Source of the DNA: Megaustenia siamemsis
Taxonomy: Eukaryota; Mollusca; Gastropoda; Stylommatophora; Ariophantidae
Assembly: GCA_032433765.1 (NCBI GenBank)
Contig: JAVIAB010000051.1
Coordinates: forward strand, 148,145,275-148,209,274
Direction: 5' to 3'
Length of the DNA: 64,000 nt
The notes under the pieces are model-generated. The model was not told the DNA's origin. It ran no database searches and saw only the letters and a list, made by a program, of their open reading frames with translations. Made by a program: the position numbers and the translations under genes. Numbering within the stretch: position 1 is the first letter of the stretch; each line of letters begins with the position of its first letter. Positions 32,280 to 43,925 of the stretch are shown in pieces.

Positions 32280-33300
32280 ACATCAATAGAACACATTGTG
32301 TCTTTCCAATTGCTGAAAGAACATTTACAAAATGATCAACTGGAACCCTGATTGATTAATATCAATGAATCGCATATGTGAATACATGTGTCTGATTTAT
32401 AAATTACCAACACTAAACAGTGGCTATGATACGGTATGGATCTAATATAAACTCAGCAATGGCAGTGAGAATTTAGCTGGACTTGTAGGTGGACCCAGGT
32501 TAAGACCCTTAGAGACCCTGAGCACATTCTTATTTTGCTTAATGGTTACTCCAGCCCTGCTTGTAGCCGCAACAAACAGATAAAAGAGCAGTAGCTAGCT
32601 GGACACTGCTAATTCCACTGTTCCAGGTTATGTTTCAATAACTGATTTTTCCCTCCAAGCGATACGGCTTATGGGTGTACATCCCTTTTAAAAACGAGAT
32701 ATGAGAGGAATGTAGGGCGGCTCTGCGTGTTGCTGTTCTGTTCATGGAATCAGTTTTAACGCAGTTGGGAATTCCCCATATCTGCACCAGGCATGTCCCC
32801 AGCACACCGCCGAAGCATATTGACAAATTCAGTCAAGGTCGACTTCAATGCAGCCCTAACGGTGGTAAAGGCTACGATTTCAATTTGCTTCTGTTGAACA
32901 GAGAGTGATAATCTCCTCACTCCAGTCTCCTCGGAAACAAAGCATCTTAAACAAGAAAGCAACGGAAACGGTTGAAGCGATTGCGATAGCCTCTGTCAGA
33001 ACAGGTTGATATAGAACCATTTAGCATTGCCAGTTATGACGTTAACAAGATCTAATTCGAGGTTGAGCCAAGTCGGCTGCGAGGACAACAATTTCCAACG
33101 ATATCACCGAAAAAAGACTGCTTGAGTCGCTCTCCCGGCCAATTCACTGGAATAAGTCGAAAAAAAAACACATCAAACATTTAAAACACCGAAAAACTGT
33201 TTTAGTGATGACGTATTACTGTTTACTTCTTCTTCTTCTTTCACTTTCTCACTGCTACCGAAAAAGTGTCGTGGTTTATATCATTTGTCGTTCTTGAGCT
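32280..33300. other. Spacer without recognised features
   Basis: No repeat family seen. Short minus-strand open frames at 32635-32962 have no recognisable features. Confidence 0.4.
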
Positions 33301-33790
33301 GCTCGAACTGTCTGAATTAGTGATTTTCCTTTGTTACGTGTCTCTGTCACTACATCTATCCATTTTCTTCTGGATCTTCCTCTTGGTCTTTTAAGTATAA
33401 TAATAGAGAAGAACGCCCTTGATGGTGATTGGCAAGGATTCATTCTGACCAGGTGGCCAAACCATTTAAGTTGTTGCTGTTCTATATATTCTTGTCAGGG
33501 TTTTACTTATTTCCGCCATGTTGTTAATTCCGCTCGTGACGAGTGTGTAGCTTTGGTGTATTTCTTTAATGATTTTACCTCTCTTTCTTGTGTCCGCTAA
33601 TCCTAAGATTTGTATATTCCTTTTCTTCATAAATTCAACTATTTCTGTGCTTTTATCACCTAGACCGCAGATGTTCCAAATACCTATTAAGCGTTCGTAT
33701 TGTTTTCTTTTGTGTTGTTGTAGTTGTAGATTTTCCGCTTTCATTTTTATTTTTCGTTCGTAACAGTATAGCACAATGGATGGAATTCTA
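33300..33790 (-). pseudogene. Non-LTR element with endonuclease start fused to RT C-terminus (internal deletion)
   Basis: On the minus strand from 33774 an open frame reads ERLIGIWNICGLGDKSTEIV, then FMKKRNIQILGLADTRKRGK: the N-terminal part of an AP-type endonuclease, with the W-N and asparagine-glutamate regions altered. It is followed near 33500 by a different segment whose frames read LKWFGHLVRMN and RPRGRSRRKWIDV, the C-terminal tail typical of non-LTR RTs. The RT itself is missing. A short deletion derivative explains this best. Confidence 0.65.
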
Positions 33791-33844
33791 CTTGGAATTT
33801 CTTTTTTACATCATTCATAATGAAATGTGTATGGAACATATGAG

Positions 33845-33990
33845 CACTGACACCAAGTAGCAGTAGCGTGGTGGTTAGTGAAATTGTTTGCTGAGGTAGA
33901 ACGGTTGTGTTCCGTCCTGATAAACGGCGCCGTCACAATGGACAGCAGAGATTTTTTTAGAGAAAGAACACTAACCGTCGTTGTGTTTAT
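33845..33990 (+). mobile_element. SINE-B-like head and start of body
   Basis: cagtagcgtggtggttagtg is an A-box-type head and ggttgtgttccgtcc sits at the B-box position. agatttttttagagaaagaa and then tcactttacccaaatattgt follow the order of the SINE-B body. Immediately downstream the acccaaat segment becomes a 31-bp tandem array. Confidence 0.55.
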
Positions 33991-34700
33991 CACTTTACCC
34001 AAATATTGTGCAGACTGTGATCACTTTACCTAAATATTGTGAAGACTGTGATCACATTACCCAAATATTGTACCGACTGTGATCACATTACCCAAATATT
34101 GTACCGACTATGATCACATTACCCAAATATTGTGCCCACTGTGATCACATTACCCAAATATTGTGCCGACTGGGATCGCATTGCCCAAATATTGTACCGA
34201 CTGTGGTCACGTTCCACAAATACTCTACCGACTATGATCACATTACCCAAATACTTTACCGACTGTGATCACATTACCCAAATACTCTACCAACTACGAT
34301 CACATTACCAAAATCTTTTACCAACTATGATCACATTACCCAAATACTTTACCCCCCATGATCACGTTATTCAAATACTTTACCAACTATGATCACATTA
34401 CCCAAATACTTTACCAACTATGATCATATTACATAAATTCTTTACCAACTATGATAACATTACCCAAATACTTTACCAACTACGATCACATTACCCAAAT
34501 ACTTTACCAACTATGATCACATTACCCAAATACTTTACCAACTACGATCACATTACCCAAATACTTTACTGACTATGATCACATTCCGTAAATACTTTAC
34601 GAACTATGATCACATTACCCAAACACTGTGCCCACTGTGATCACATTACCCAAATACTGTGCCCACTGTGATCACATTACCCAAATATTGTGCCGACTAT
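33990..34700. repeat. 31-bp minisatellite, apparently grown from a SINE body
   Basis: About 22 units of 31 bases (atcacattacccaaatactt and onward). The first units (cacattacccaaatattgtg) align with cacataacccaaaaatgtgc of SINE-B near 51325. Later units drift to cccaaatactttaccaacta. Confidence 0.9.
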
Positions 34701-35600
34701 CAAGTATTTTCCCTCTTTGTCGTCCGAGATCTCTCTTTCCCAGTGTTTCGTCAGTTGTAACCAAGCATTCCAGCTTTCCTCTTCTTATAATGTGTCCCAA
34801 TAATGTTGATTGTTTCTTTCTGATGTGTTTTTAGGAGCTTCGTTTTTGTGTTGGCCTTTTTGAGAATTTCCTCGTTGGTTTTTTTTTTAGCTGTCCAGGG
34901 AACTTTCAACATTCTTCTAGGAAATCCAATCTCTATGGCCTCTAATCGTCTTTTCATTTGTTTCTTTACTGTCCATGATTCGGTTCCACAGGTCATAATT
35001 GGCTCTATGTAGTACCGATGAACTCTCCTTCTCACTTCTATTGACATAGATTTGTTGCACAAGACGTTTTTCATTTTCTGAAATGCTATTTTTACCTGAG
35101 CTATTCTGCTTTTAATTTCTGTGATACATTTTCCATTTGATGTTATTATTATGCCCAAGTATTTGACGCTTTAAGTTGGAATACTTGGTTACAACTGGCA
35201 AAATAAAAGGAAAGAGAGATCGTGGACGACAAAGAGAGAAAATACTGGATAGCTTGGTGTCATGGCATGGAAAACAGTCAACAACAGAACTGATACGATG
35301 CCCTGTAAATAGAAGATTGTGGAGAGACATGATCACCTACGCCAACCGGTATGGCACATGATGATTTGACGCTTTGCACTTGTTTCAGATTTGTCTTGTT
35401 TATTTTTGTGCTGCATGATGGTGATGATTGTTTCTTTGATAGGAACATTTCATCTGTTTTCTTACTATTAAGACTTTTTTGTTGCTTTCTTTTACTATTA
35501 TGTCTATAATTTCTTGTAGTTAATTCTCTGTCTCTGCTATTAAGACTATGTCATCTGCATATCGCAAATTGTTTATGCAGTGACCGTTGATTTCGATGCT
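34700..35600 (-). pseudogene. LINE-X RT, C-terminal half, minus strand
   Basis: From the right: INNLRYADDIVLIAETEN near 35540-35590 (motif C), LQEIIDIIVKE near 35505-35535, SLNSKKTDEMF near 35450-35480, an interruption at 35173-35363, then YLGIIITSNGKC near 35150, KSRIAQVKIAFQKMKNVLCN near 35080, RRRVHRYYIEPIMTC near 35010, LEAIEIGFPRRMLKVPWTAK near 34910 and KTKLLKTHQKETINIIG near 34810. The frame 34751-35158 is open for 135 codons. This is the most complete copy of the LINE-X RT end. Confidence 0.8.
35161..35375 (+). mobile_element. 5'-truncated LINE-X 3' end inserted in LINE-X, 12-bp target-site duplication
   Basis: The insertion 35173-35363 encodes EYLVTTGKIKGKRDRGRQRE and ends at the PVWHMMI tail. 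The 12-mer atttgacgcttt flanks it at 35161-35172 and 35364-35375. It lies in the opposite orientation to its host element, splitting the codons just before YLG. This proves that the family's true 3' end is the cacatgatg run. Confidence 0.9.
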
Positions 35601-36450
35601 GTTCGTGAACCTGCTTCCCCGGTGCGACCGAAACTCAGATCTTCATGTTAGTCGTGAGGGATTTCTCTCATTTCTGGAGAGCTACGAGATGAACATGGAA
35701 GGACGTATGAACCAGCTTATCGTTTCAGACTCTGATTTGATGTGGGGAAGATCCGACCATCTATGGACAGTTGTGCGATGATGATAGTCCTACGACAAAC
35801 TAACTGTACACTATACGGAGACAGTGCTCGGCTTGCTGCCTTTATTCTCAACCACACTGTAAAAATTTCGAAGATCTCAGAAAGTAAATAAGGACATAAA
35901 AGAAAGTTATTTCTTAATTTTTCATTTAAGACATATCTTGGGCTTTACTGCACTTTTCCTTCATTCGAAAGACAAACAGAGTTTACCATTTTTATTTGTT
36001 CCATCGACAACATTTTGTTATTAAATAACTATTCTTGAAATATGTCTAGCTTATAACAAAAAATGGATAATTTCAGTTTATTATTTTTTATTATCGCCAT
36101 TTGCTTTTCTATCAGTAATAGCGCATCTCCCGCGAGACAAACGCCTGCCAGAGCTGCCGGTTAAGCAGACATTATTAGAACAACTTCCTGCAACGACATT
36201 TAATGAAGAACCACTCTAATGTTGTGAGAGGGTTTTAACAGATAGAGCTCATTAGAATGAATGGGTTTCAAGAAATTCGGATTTTCAGCAATGAAAGATT
36301 TCCGTTATTGTGAGACTCGCAGAGGAAGATAGAACGACCAAGAAAATGGTTGATACATGGAAAACTAAAAACACTCGGATATATAACAGCAGAAGAGGGC
36401 AATAGAAGAGCATGAAACAACGAACAGTTCCTTCTCTCGAAGTCGAAAGA
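35601..36450. other. Spacer; possible I-group 3' scrap at 35690-35790
   Basis: gatccgaccatctatggac near 35750 resembles the gatctgagcacctatggac block of the I-group 3' end. The rest, including the complex stretch 36110-36260, is single-copy in this window with no coding signal. Confidence 0.35.
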
Positions 36451-36451
36451 T

Positions 36452-36460
36452 AAATGAGGA

Positions 36461-36492
<32 letters not shown>

Positions 36493-36541
36493 AGGAAAGA
36501 AAGAAAGAAAAAAGAAAGAAGGAAAGAAAGAAAGAAAGAAA
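36452..36541. repeat. (GAAA)n microsatellite
   Basis: Runs of gaaagaaagaaagaaa with occasional ggaaag interruptions. Minus-strand Phe/Leu/Ser-rich open frames here are artefacts. Confidence 0.95.
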
Positions 36542-36889
36542 GTAGAGGACGATGCTAAGAAGAAATATGAAAAAGACATACACATGGAGATCCGTCAAAC
36601 TTGAGGACATTGGAAAGAAGTCAATACAGATGTTTAAAAGATGGATGTCTCGTAGCATTCATGTCCTAGTGGAATAGATTCTTCAAAATGGCCGCCCAAA
36701 GTCACATTGTTTAGAGCTAATCAATTCAGGTATATTTTGCTTCAGTGTCCAGTATTAACACAAGAAGGAAAACGAGCAATCTAAAACACAAAACTCAAAA
36801 AACAGCCTGAGAGTTAAGATCAGAAATGCAGAACGGAAAAAATAGCTGGGAATAATTCACGCCATGGAATTCATAAAGAAACAACATAT
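36542..36889. other. Spacer without recognised features
   Basis: No coding or repeat signal seen. Confidence 0.35.
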
Positions 36890-37265
36890 ATAGTTTCTTC
36901 TACTTTTGAGCTCCCTGTGGAGCATAGGTCTTGAACAAACACTTTCTAAGCCGTTCTATTTCTTGCCATTCTTCTAGAGATCATTCCATGTCTTCCCCAT
37001 CATCTTCATCTCTGCTTCTAACTGTCTTCTCCAAGAACATTTTGGTCTTCCTCTTTGTCTTTTTCCTTGGGGATTCAAAAAAGGGCCTGCTGTGTAATAC
37101 TCTCAGTTTCCTTCCGTACTGTGTGTGTCCTATCCAGCGCCATCATCTTCGCTATATCTCTTTATTCACAGGTATTTGACTAGTACATTTCTATAATTTT
37201 ATGTTAGTGATTTTTGTCCCGCCATTTCCATCATTTCATTCCATGTTTGTGATTTATTTTCGGCT
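36890..37265 (-). pseudogene. 3' fragment of the RTE family at 16188, minus strand
   Basis: The reverse complement matches 18920-19260: the coding block for FVEDLCSTRS at the left, then the RGRPRNSWRRQ region and the RRRWRW region. A few indels break the frame. The left end (ttcttctacttttgagctcc) marks the same 3' end as in the near-complete copy. Confidence 0.8.
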
Positions 37266-37680
37266 TATTTTTTTTTACAGTACAGGATAGCCAGTCCCAT
37301 ACCCAACCCTCCTTAGTCACCTCTTACGAATATGTCTGGTGAGGAACAGCACCACAATCCTCTACGCCCATTTCGGCCCCGGCGCAGATATGGTTTGGCC
37401 ACATAAGATAGACTGACCAAAGCACAACACAACCAGCCTTTAATATACGTTGCGAGAACACTAGTCACAAGGGACGACTACACCAAAGATGGATTGATTT
37501 TTTCAATACCTTTGTTAGTTGTAAAATCAATTCTTTTAAACTGCCCCCCAATTGTTTCTTCTCTGCTTCTTCTTCTTCCTTTATTTCTATGCAGCTACCA
37601 CGCAACATCCCTGCTATTCCCTTCATCATCACACAGCCGCAAAGTATGAATTATTTTCTCTGCATGTTGATACTAAAATA
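37266..37680. other. Spacer without recognised features
   Basis: No coding signal. A ttcttctgcttcttcttctt run lies at 37557-37580. Confidence 0.35.
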
Positions 37681-37684
37681 TTTA

Positions 37685-38015
37685 GCCCAATTCGAACAAA
37701 ACAAATGAAAATGTGTTAAGACAAGTAAAAAGACACAATTACTAGTGTAGGTCACCTTGAATGTAAAAATACAAGACAAAAAAGATAGAGGGAAAAAAAG
37801 TGAACTGTTATCGATAGATGAAAAAGACAATTGAAGTTGAAAATACAAGATAAATGGAGAGAGAGACAAATACTAAAGTGAAATGACATCAAAAGTTTCA
37901 CATTAAAATTTACGCAATGTTCACCATCAAGGCTAGAGGTGTGATAAAATGGCATTTCATTGTAATCAGTCACAATTAGATGGAGAGTAGCACAAGGAGA
38001 TAGTGATGATGTTGG
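37685..38015 (+). pseudogene. LINE-Z 3' fragment, heavily diverged
   Basis: Follows the order of 9010-9300 (aaacaaatgaaaatgtgtta, then aatacaagacaaaaaagata, then atcaaggctagaggtgtgat, then aaaatggcatttc), with many substitutions and a duplicated segment. No frame remains. Confidence 0.5.
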
Positions 38016-38164
38016 TATGAGTGCGATAGCGTTCATAAATATATTGCATTCAATAGAGCTACATTATCGTTATAATTATTACAATTATAGTGTGTTCATG
38101 CATTATTTACGTAGTTGGCAGGCTTTACATTGTTCTGGCCCTGACAGACCTTTGTATCTCTCTG

Positions 38165-39728
38165 TTGAGTGGAGAGGAGAAATGTGTTGTGTGGGGAGAA
38201 AAAATATGTTGTGTGGAGAGAAGAAATATGTTGTGTGGAGAGAAGAAATGTGTTGTGTGGAGAGAATAAATATGTTGTGTGGAGAGAATAAATGTGTTGT
38301 GTGGAGAGAAGAAATGTGTTGTGTGGAGAGAAGAAATGTGTTGTGTGGAGAGAAGAAATGTGTTATGTGGAGAGAAGAAATGTGTTGTGTGGAGAGAATA
38401 AATATGTTGTGTGGAGAGAATAAATATGTTGTGTGGAGAGAAGAAATATATTGTGAGGAGAGAAGAAATATGATGCGTGGAGAGAAGAAATATTTTGTGT
38501 GGAGAGAAGAAATATCTTGTGAGGAGAGAAGAAATATATTGTGTGGGGAGAAGAAATATCTTGTGAGGAGAGAAGAAATATATTGTGAGGAGAGAAGAAA
38601 TATGTTGTGAGGAGAGAAGAAATATGTTGTGTGGAGAGAAGAAATATGTTGTGTGGGGAGAAGAAATATCTTGTGAGGAGAGAAGAAATATATTGTGAGG
38701 AGAGAAGAAATATGTTGTGTGGAGAGAAGAAAAAAGTTGTGTGGAGAGAAGAAACATGTTGTGAGGAGAGAAGAAATATGTTGTGTGGAGAGAAGAAATA
38801 TTTTGTGAGGAGAGAAGAAATATGTTGTGTGAGGAGAAGAAATATCTTGTGAGGAGAGAAGAAATATATTGTGAGGAGAGAAGAAATATGTTGTGTGGCG
38901 AGAAGAAAAAAGTTGTGTGGAGAGAAGAAACATGTTGTGTGGAGAGAAGAATCATGTTGTGAGGAGAGAAGAATCATGTTGTGAGGAGAGAAGAATCACG
39001 TGGTTTGGAGAGAAGAATCATGTTGTATGGAGAGAAAAATCTTGTTGTTTGGTGAGAACAATCTTGTTGTGTGGAGAGAAAAATCGTGTTGTTTGGTGAG
39101 AAGAATCTTGTTGTGTGGAGAGTAGAATCATGTTGTGTGGATGAAGAATCAGGTTGTGGAGAGAAGAATCAGGTTGTGTGGAGAGAATAATCAGGTTGTG
39201 TGGAGAGAAGAAACATATTGTTGTATGGAGAGAAGAATCATGTTGTGTGGAGAGAGGAATCATGTTGTGTGGAGAGAAGAATCATGTTGTGTGGAGAGAT
39301 TAATCAGGTTGTGTGGAGAGAAGAAAAAAGTTGTGTGGAGATTAGAAACATGTTGTGAGGAGAGAAGAAATATGTTGTGAGGAGAGAAGAAAGATGTTGT
39401 GTGGAGAGAAGAAAAAAGTTGTGTGGAGAGAAGAATCATGCTGTGTGGAGAGAAGAAAAAAGTTGTGTGGAGAGATTAATCAGGTTGTGTGGAGAGAAGA
39501 AAAAAGTTGTGTGGAGAGATTAATCAGGTTGTGTGGAGAGAAGAAAAAAGTTGTGTGGAGAGATTAATCAGGTTGTGTGGAGAGAAGAAAAAAGTTGTGT
39601 GGCGATTAGAAACATGTTGTGAGGAGAGAAGAAATATGTTGTGAGGAGAGAAGAAAGATGTTGTGTGGAGAGAAGAAAAAAGTTGTGTGGAGAGAAGAAT
39701 CATGCTGTGTGGAGAGAAGAATCATGTT
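38165..39728. repeat. 22-bp minisatellite (TTGTGTGGAGAGAAGAAATATG)
   Basis: About 70 units of 22 bases. Variants include aatcatg, aaaaaag and gaggagag. From 39380 a longer order of alternating unit types (aagaaaaaag and gattaatcag) appears. Since 22 leaves remainder 1 on division by three, several frames remain open on the minus strand (up to 276 codons); they are artefacts. Confidence 0.96.
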
Positions 39729-39764
39729 TCATTGACATCTTGTATCTTACTTATTATTCTCTTA

Positions 39765-40050
39765 CCAAACTCGCTCACTGGAGAGGACACTCCAGCTTCG
39801 CCATTTTGGTGACGACACAACACCGGAAGCAGCAGTTACCGGTTATAATTCTCCGATTTATAGACGTATGTAAACGTGATATAGAGATTCTGAACATAAA
39901 CTCTGCAGATTGGGTAGACATCGCTGCAGACTGCAACCTTTGGCAACACACTCTAAAGCTCATAATCAAGAAGCAGATTCATAGAAAAGGAGAAAACACG
40001 GCGAAAGAAAAGAAAAAAAAACATTTCTTTGGAGCGCTACAAAGTCCATA
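39765..40050 (+). pseudogene. C-terminal tail of a non-LTR element
   Basis: The frame 39641-40102 includes LRFIDVCKRDIEILNINSAD, then WVDIAADCNLW. The pattern FKDVCKRD...W...A.DR..W is common at the extreme C-terminus of non-LTR polyproteins in invertebrates. Only this tail is preserved, between two satellites. The upstream part of the open frame is satellite sequence. Confidence 0.6.
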
Positions 40051-41838
40051 TCCAACTATGACTGACGTAGGCTACTACTACAAAATCTATAGTCAACTAT
40101 GACTGACGGAGGCTACTACTACAAAATCTATAGTCAACTATGACTGACGTAGGCTACTACTACAAAATCTATAGTCAACTATGACTGACGGAGGCTACTA
40201 CTACAAAATCTATAGTCAACTATGACTGACGGAGGCTACTACTACAAAATCTATAGTCAACTATGACTGACGGAGGCTACTACTACAAAATCTATAGTCA
40301 ACTATGACTGACGGAGGCTACTACTACAAAATCTATAGTCAACTATGACTAACGGAGGCTACTACTACAAAATCTATAGTCAACTATGACTGACGGAGGC
40401 TACTACTACAAAATCCATAGTCAACTATGACTGACGGAGGCTACTACTACAAAATCTATAGTCAACTATAACTGACGGAGGCTACTACTACAAAATCTAT
40501 AGTCAACTATGACTAACGGAGGCTACTACTACAAAATCCATAGTCAACTATGACTGACGTAGGCTACTACTACAAAATCCATAGTCAACTATAACTGACG
40601 GAGGCTACTACTACAAAATCCATATCCAACTATAACTGACGGAGGCTACTACTACAAAATCCATAGTCAACTATGACTGACGTAGGCTACTACTACAAAA
40701 TCCATAGTCAACTATGACTGACGTAGGCTACTACTACAAAATCCATAGTCAACTATGACTGACGTAGGCTACTACTACAAAATCCATAGTCAACTATGAC
40801 TGACGTAGGCTACTGCTACAAAATCCATATCCAACTATGACTGACGGAGGCTACTACTACAAAATCCATAGTCAACTATGACTGACGTAGGCTACTACTA
40901 CAAAATCCATAGTCAACTATGACTGACGTAGGCTACTACTACAAAATCCATATCCAACTATGACTGACGTAGGCTACTACTACAAAATCCATATCCAACT
41001 ATGACTGACGTAGGCTACTACTACAAAATCCATATCCAACTATGACTGACGTAGGCTACTACTACAAAATCCATAGTCAACTATGACTGACGTAGGCTAC
41101 TACTACAAAATCCATAGTCAACTATGACTGACGTAGGCTACTACTACAAAATCCATAGTCAACTATGACTGACGGAGGCTACTACTACAAAATCCATATC
41201 CAACTATAACTGACGGAGGCTACTACTACAAAATCCATAGTCAACTATGACTGACGTAGGCTACTACTACAAAATCCATAGTCAACTATGACTGACGTAG
41301 GCTACTACTACAAAATCCATATCCAACTATGACTGACGTAGGCTACTACTACAAAATCTATAGTCAACTATGACTGACGTAGGCTACTACTACAAAATCC
41401 ATAGTCAACTATGACTGACGTAGGCTACTACTACAAAATCCATATCCAACAATGACTGACGTAGGCTACTACTACAAAATCTATAGTCAACTATAACTGA
41501 CGGAGGCTACTACTACAAAATCCATAGTCAACTATAACTGACGGAGGCTACTACTACAAAATCCATAGTCAACTATAACCGACGGAGGCTACTACTACAA
41601 AATCCATATCCAACAATGACTGACGGAGGCTACTACTACAAAATCCATATCCAACAATGACTGACGGAGGCTACTACTACAAAATCCATATCCAACAATG
41701 ACTGACGGAGGCTACTACTACAAAATCCATATCCAACAATGACTGACGGAGGCTACTACTACAAAATCCATATCCAACAATGACTGACGGAGGCTACTAC
41801 TACAAAATCCATATCCAACTATGACTGACGGAGGCCAC
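40050..41838. repeat. 41-bp minisatellite, about 43 units
   Basis: Units read tactactacaaaatc, then tatagtcaac or catatccaac, then tatgactgacg, then gaggc or taggc. The variants are clustered: the first third uses tatagtc with ggaggc, the middle uses catagtc with gtaggc, and the last block uses catatccaacaatg with ggaggc. Confidence 0.97.
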
Positions 41839-42240
41839 TATATCTGTTATTTAGTTTCTATTTCTGAAGTATACTTGAGGCATAGGTCTCATCTCTTCTA
41901 TACATATTCTCACTTGTGATAGGTGAGCGGGTTATTGAAACAATACGGCCACTACCACCACATTCTATTTATGTCTAGCCTGGCGTGGAGGGAATCTTCA
42001 CTTTTTATGTTACATGGCATAAGGCACTGGTTCACAATCACAGAACTAACTGTTAGACAAGATAATTTCGATCATTTGAAAATAACGAAAACAGTGTTTT
42101 TAGCACAGCCCACTATATATTTATTTAGCCTGTGAGCTGTTCTTTCAATTCTGAACGAATAGACCTCGTTCCTTCTTAAATTCGTGAAATGAAGTCGAGA
42201 GGTGGATTGTGTGACTGGGTATAGAGTACTATCTTCATAG
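41839..42240. other. Spacer with a possible SINE-B scrap
   Basis: tagcctggcgtggagggaatcttcacttttt-like sequence near 41975-42008 resembles the end of SINE-B near 51400-51430. No gene seen. Confidence 0.35.
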
Positions 42241-42254
42241 TCCAGACAGAGTAG

Positions 42255-42400
42255 ACAAAATGAAATGAGGAAAAAAGCACAAATATGTAAACTTGGCACA
42301 TGGAACGTAAGGACTACTGGACTTGTTAAAGTTAACACACTTAAAGAAGGGCAAATTAGGACAACAGTTCTTTGAGTATGTCTTCTTTTAATGCCTTCTT
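42255..42400 (+). pseudogene. Endonuclease start of a non-LTR element
   Basis: Near 42278-42325 the frame reads AQICKLGTWNVRTTGL, the conserved opening of AP-type endonucleases in RTE/CR1-like elements. It then continues KVNTLKEGQI before breaking. Confidence 0.6.
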
Positions 42401-43264
42401 AGTAACGAAGACCAGGAGCTAATAATGACAGAGAATAGATCAGAGATCAGAAACATAAGTGGGACCAAGACAGAGACCCTTAGCTGAATGTTTGCGTCAG
42501 GAACGACGGAGAATAAAGCTGATCCAGGTCCCACTCCATACCTCGGTGGTGCCCATGGAAATAAAGTGAACAGTCTAGTCAAGAGAGTAGAGATCGAAGA
42601 GGGGAGGCAAAAGAGTACCTAACATCGCCATGTCAAGAACGGATGTGTCGGGCCTAAAGACAGGATATCGCAGCATGTCTTAAATTAGCGACACGACGCA
42701 ATCACACCCACTTAGCGTTCTTCTAAAGGCGAACAACGAAGAGGATCAGTCGTCTGGTGAGCGTCGAGGAGTAGAAGGTGAAGAAGAAGATGATGATGAA
42801 GATGACGATTATGAGGTATATGATGAAGAAGAAGAAGTAGAAGTAGAAGAAGAGAAAGATGAAAAGTAATAAGAATGATAGAATAAAAAATAAGATGAAG
42901 AGGAATAAGGTGATGAAGCAGAAGATGAAGTAAAGGAAGAAGAACGAGGTATGATGAAGAAGAAGATGAAGATACCAAAAAAAATCAGACAAAGAAAAAA
43001 AGAAGATTATAATGTAGATGACGAAGAAGATGATGATGAAGTAAAGAGAAGTAGAAGATCTATAAAGCAGCCTGTCACTATTTGCCCGTGCTGAACTGAC
43101 AAAAATAATTCTGCAATTGTAGATAAAATAACTGGTGGCCAGGTAGATTAGACCTATCGCTTTCAACCCAGGGGAAAGCTGATTTATTTTTATATTGGGT
43201 CATAAAGTTGTTTTTCGTACGTGGGATTATAAAGTCATTGTTGTCTTTTGTTTTATAAAATCGT
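42401..43264. other. Spacer, purine-rich GAAGAT stretch
   Basis: From 42770 to 43050 the + strand is dominated by gaagaagatgatgaag-type sequence. Minus-strand Leu/Phe/Ile-rich frames here reflect that composition. No gene recognised. Confidence 0.5.
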
Positions 43265-43925
43265 TTTCATATGTTGGGTCATAATCCACTTTTTTTTAAT
43301 CTGTTGGGTTATGGCGTTATATTTTATCTGTTGGGTTATAGCGTTATTTTTTTTATCTGTTGGGTTATAGCGTTATTATTTTATCTGTTGAGTTATATTG
43401 TTCTTTTTTATCTGTTGGGTTATAGTGTTATTTTTTATCTGTTGGGTTATAGTGTTATTATTTTTATCTGTTGGGTTATAGTGTTATTTTTTATCTGTTG
43501 GGTTATAGTGTTATTATTTTTATCTGTTGGGTTATAGTGTTATTTTTTATCTGTTGGGTTATAGTGTTATTATTTTTATCTGTTGGGTTATAGTGTTATT
43601 TTTTATCTGTTGGGTTATAGTGTTATTATTTTTATCTGCTGGGTTATAGCGTTATTATTTTATCTGTTGAGTTATATTGTTCTTTTTTATCTGTTGGGTT
43701 ATAGCGTTATTGTTTATCTGTTGGGTTGTGGCGTAATATTTTATCTGTCGGGTTATAGTGTTATCTTTTTATCTGTTGGGTTTTAGTGTTATTTTTTATC
43801 TGTTCGTTTATAGTGTTCTTTTTATCTGTTGGGTTATAGTGTTCTTTTTTATCTGTTGGGTTATAGTGTTCTTTTTTTTATCTGTTCACTTATGAAGTTA
43901 TTTTTTTATCTGCTCCGTTATAATT
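43265..43925. repeat. 29-30-bp minisatellite (TTATCTGTTGGGTTATAGTG)
   Basis: About 22 units. The central units are nearly identical; both edges are diverged (for example tatgttgggtcataatccac at the left and tctgctccgttataattttt at the right). Confidence 0.95.

Noticed and set aside
38103..38977. Three overlapping minus-strand frames of 204-276 codons
   Set aside because: Products of the 22-base satellite, which rotates through the frames; no non-repeat coding part.
40050..41838. CRISPR-like array
   Set aside because: Units are directly adjacent with no unique spacers, and the context is a eukaryotic genome; it is a minisatellite.
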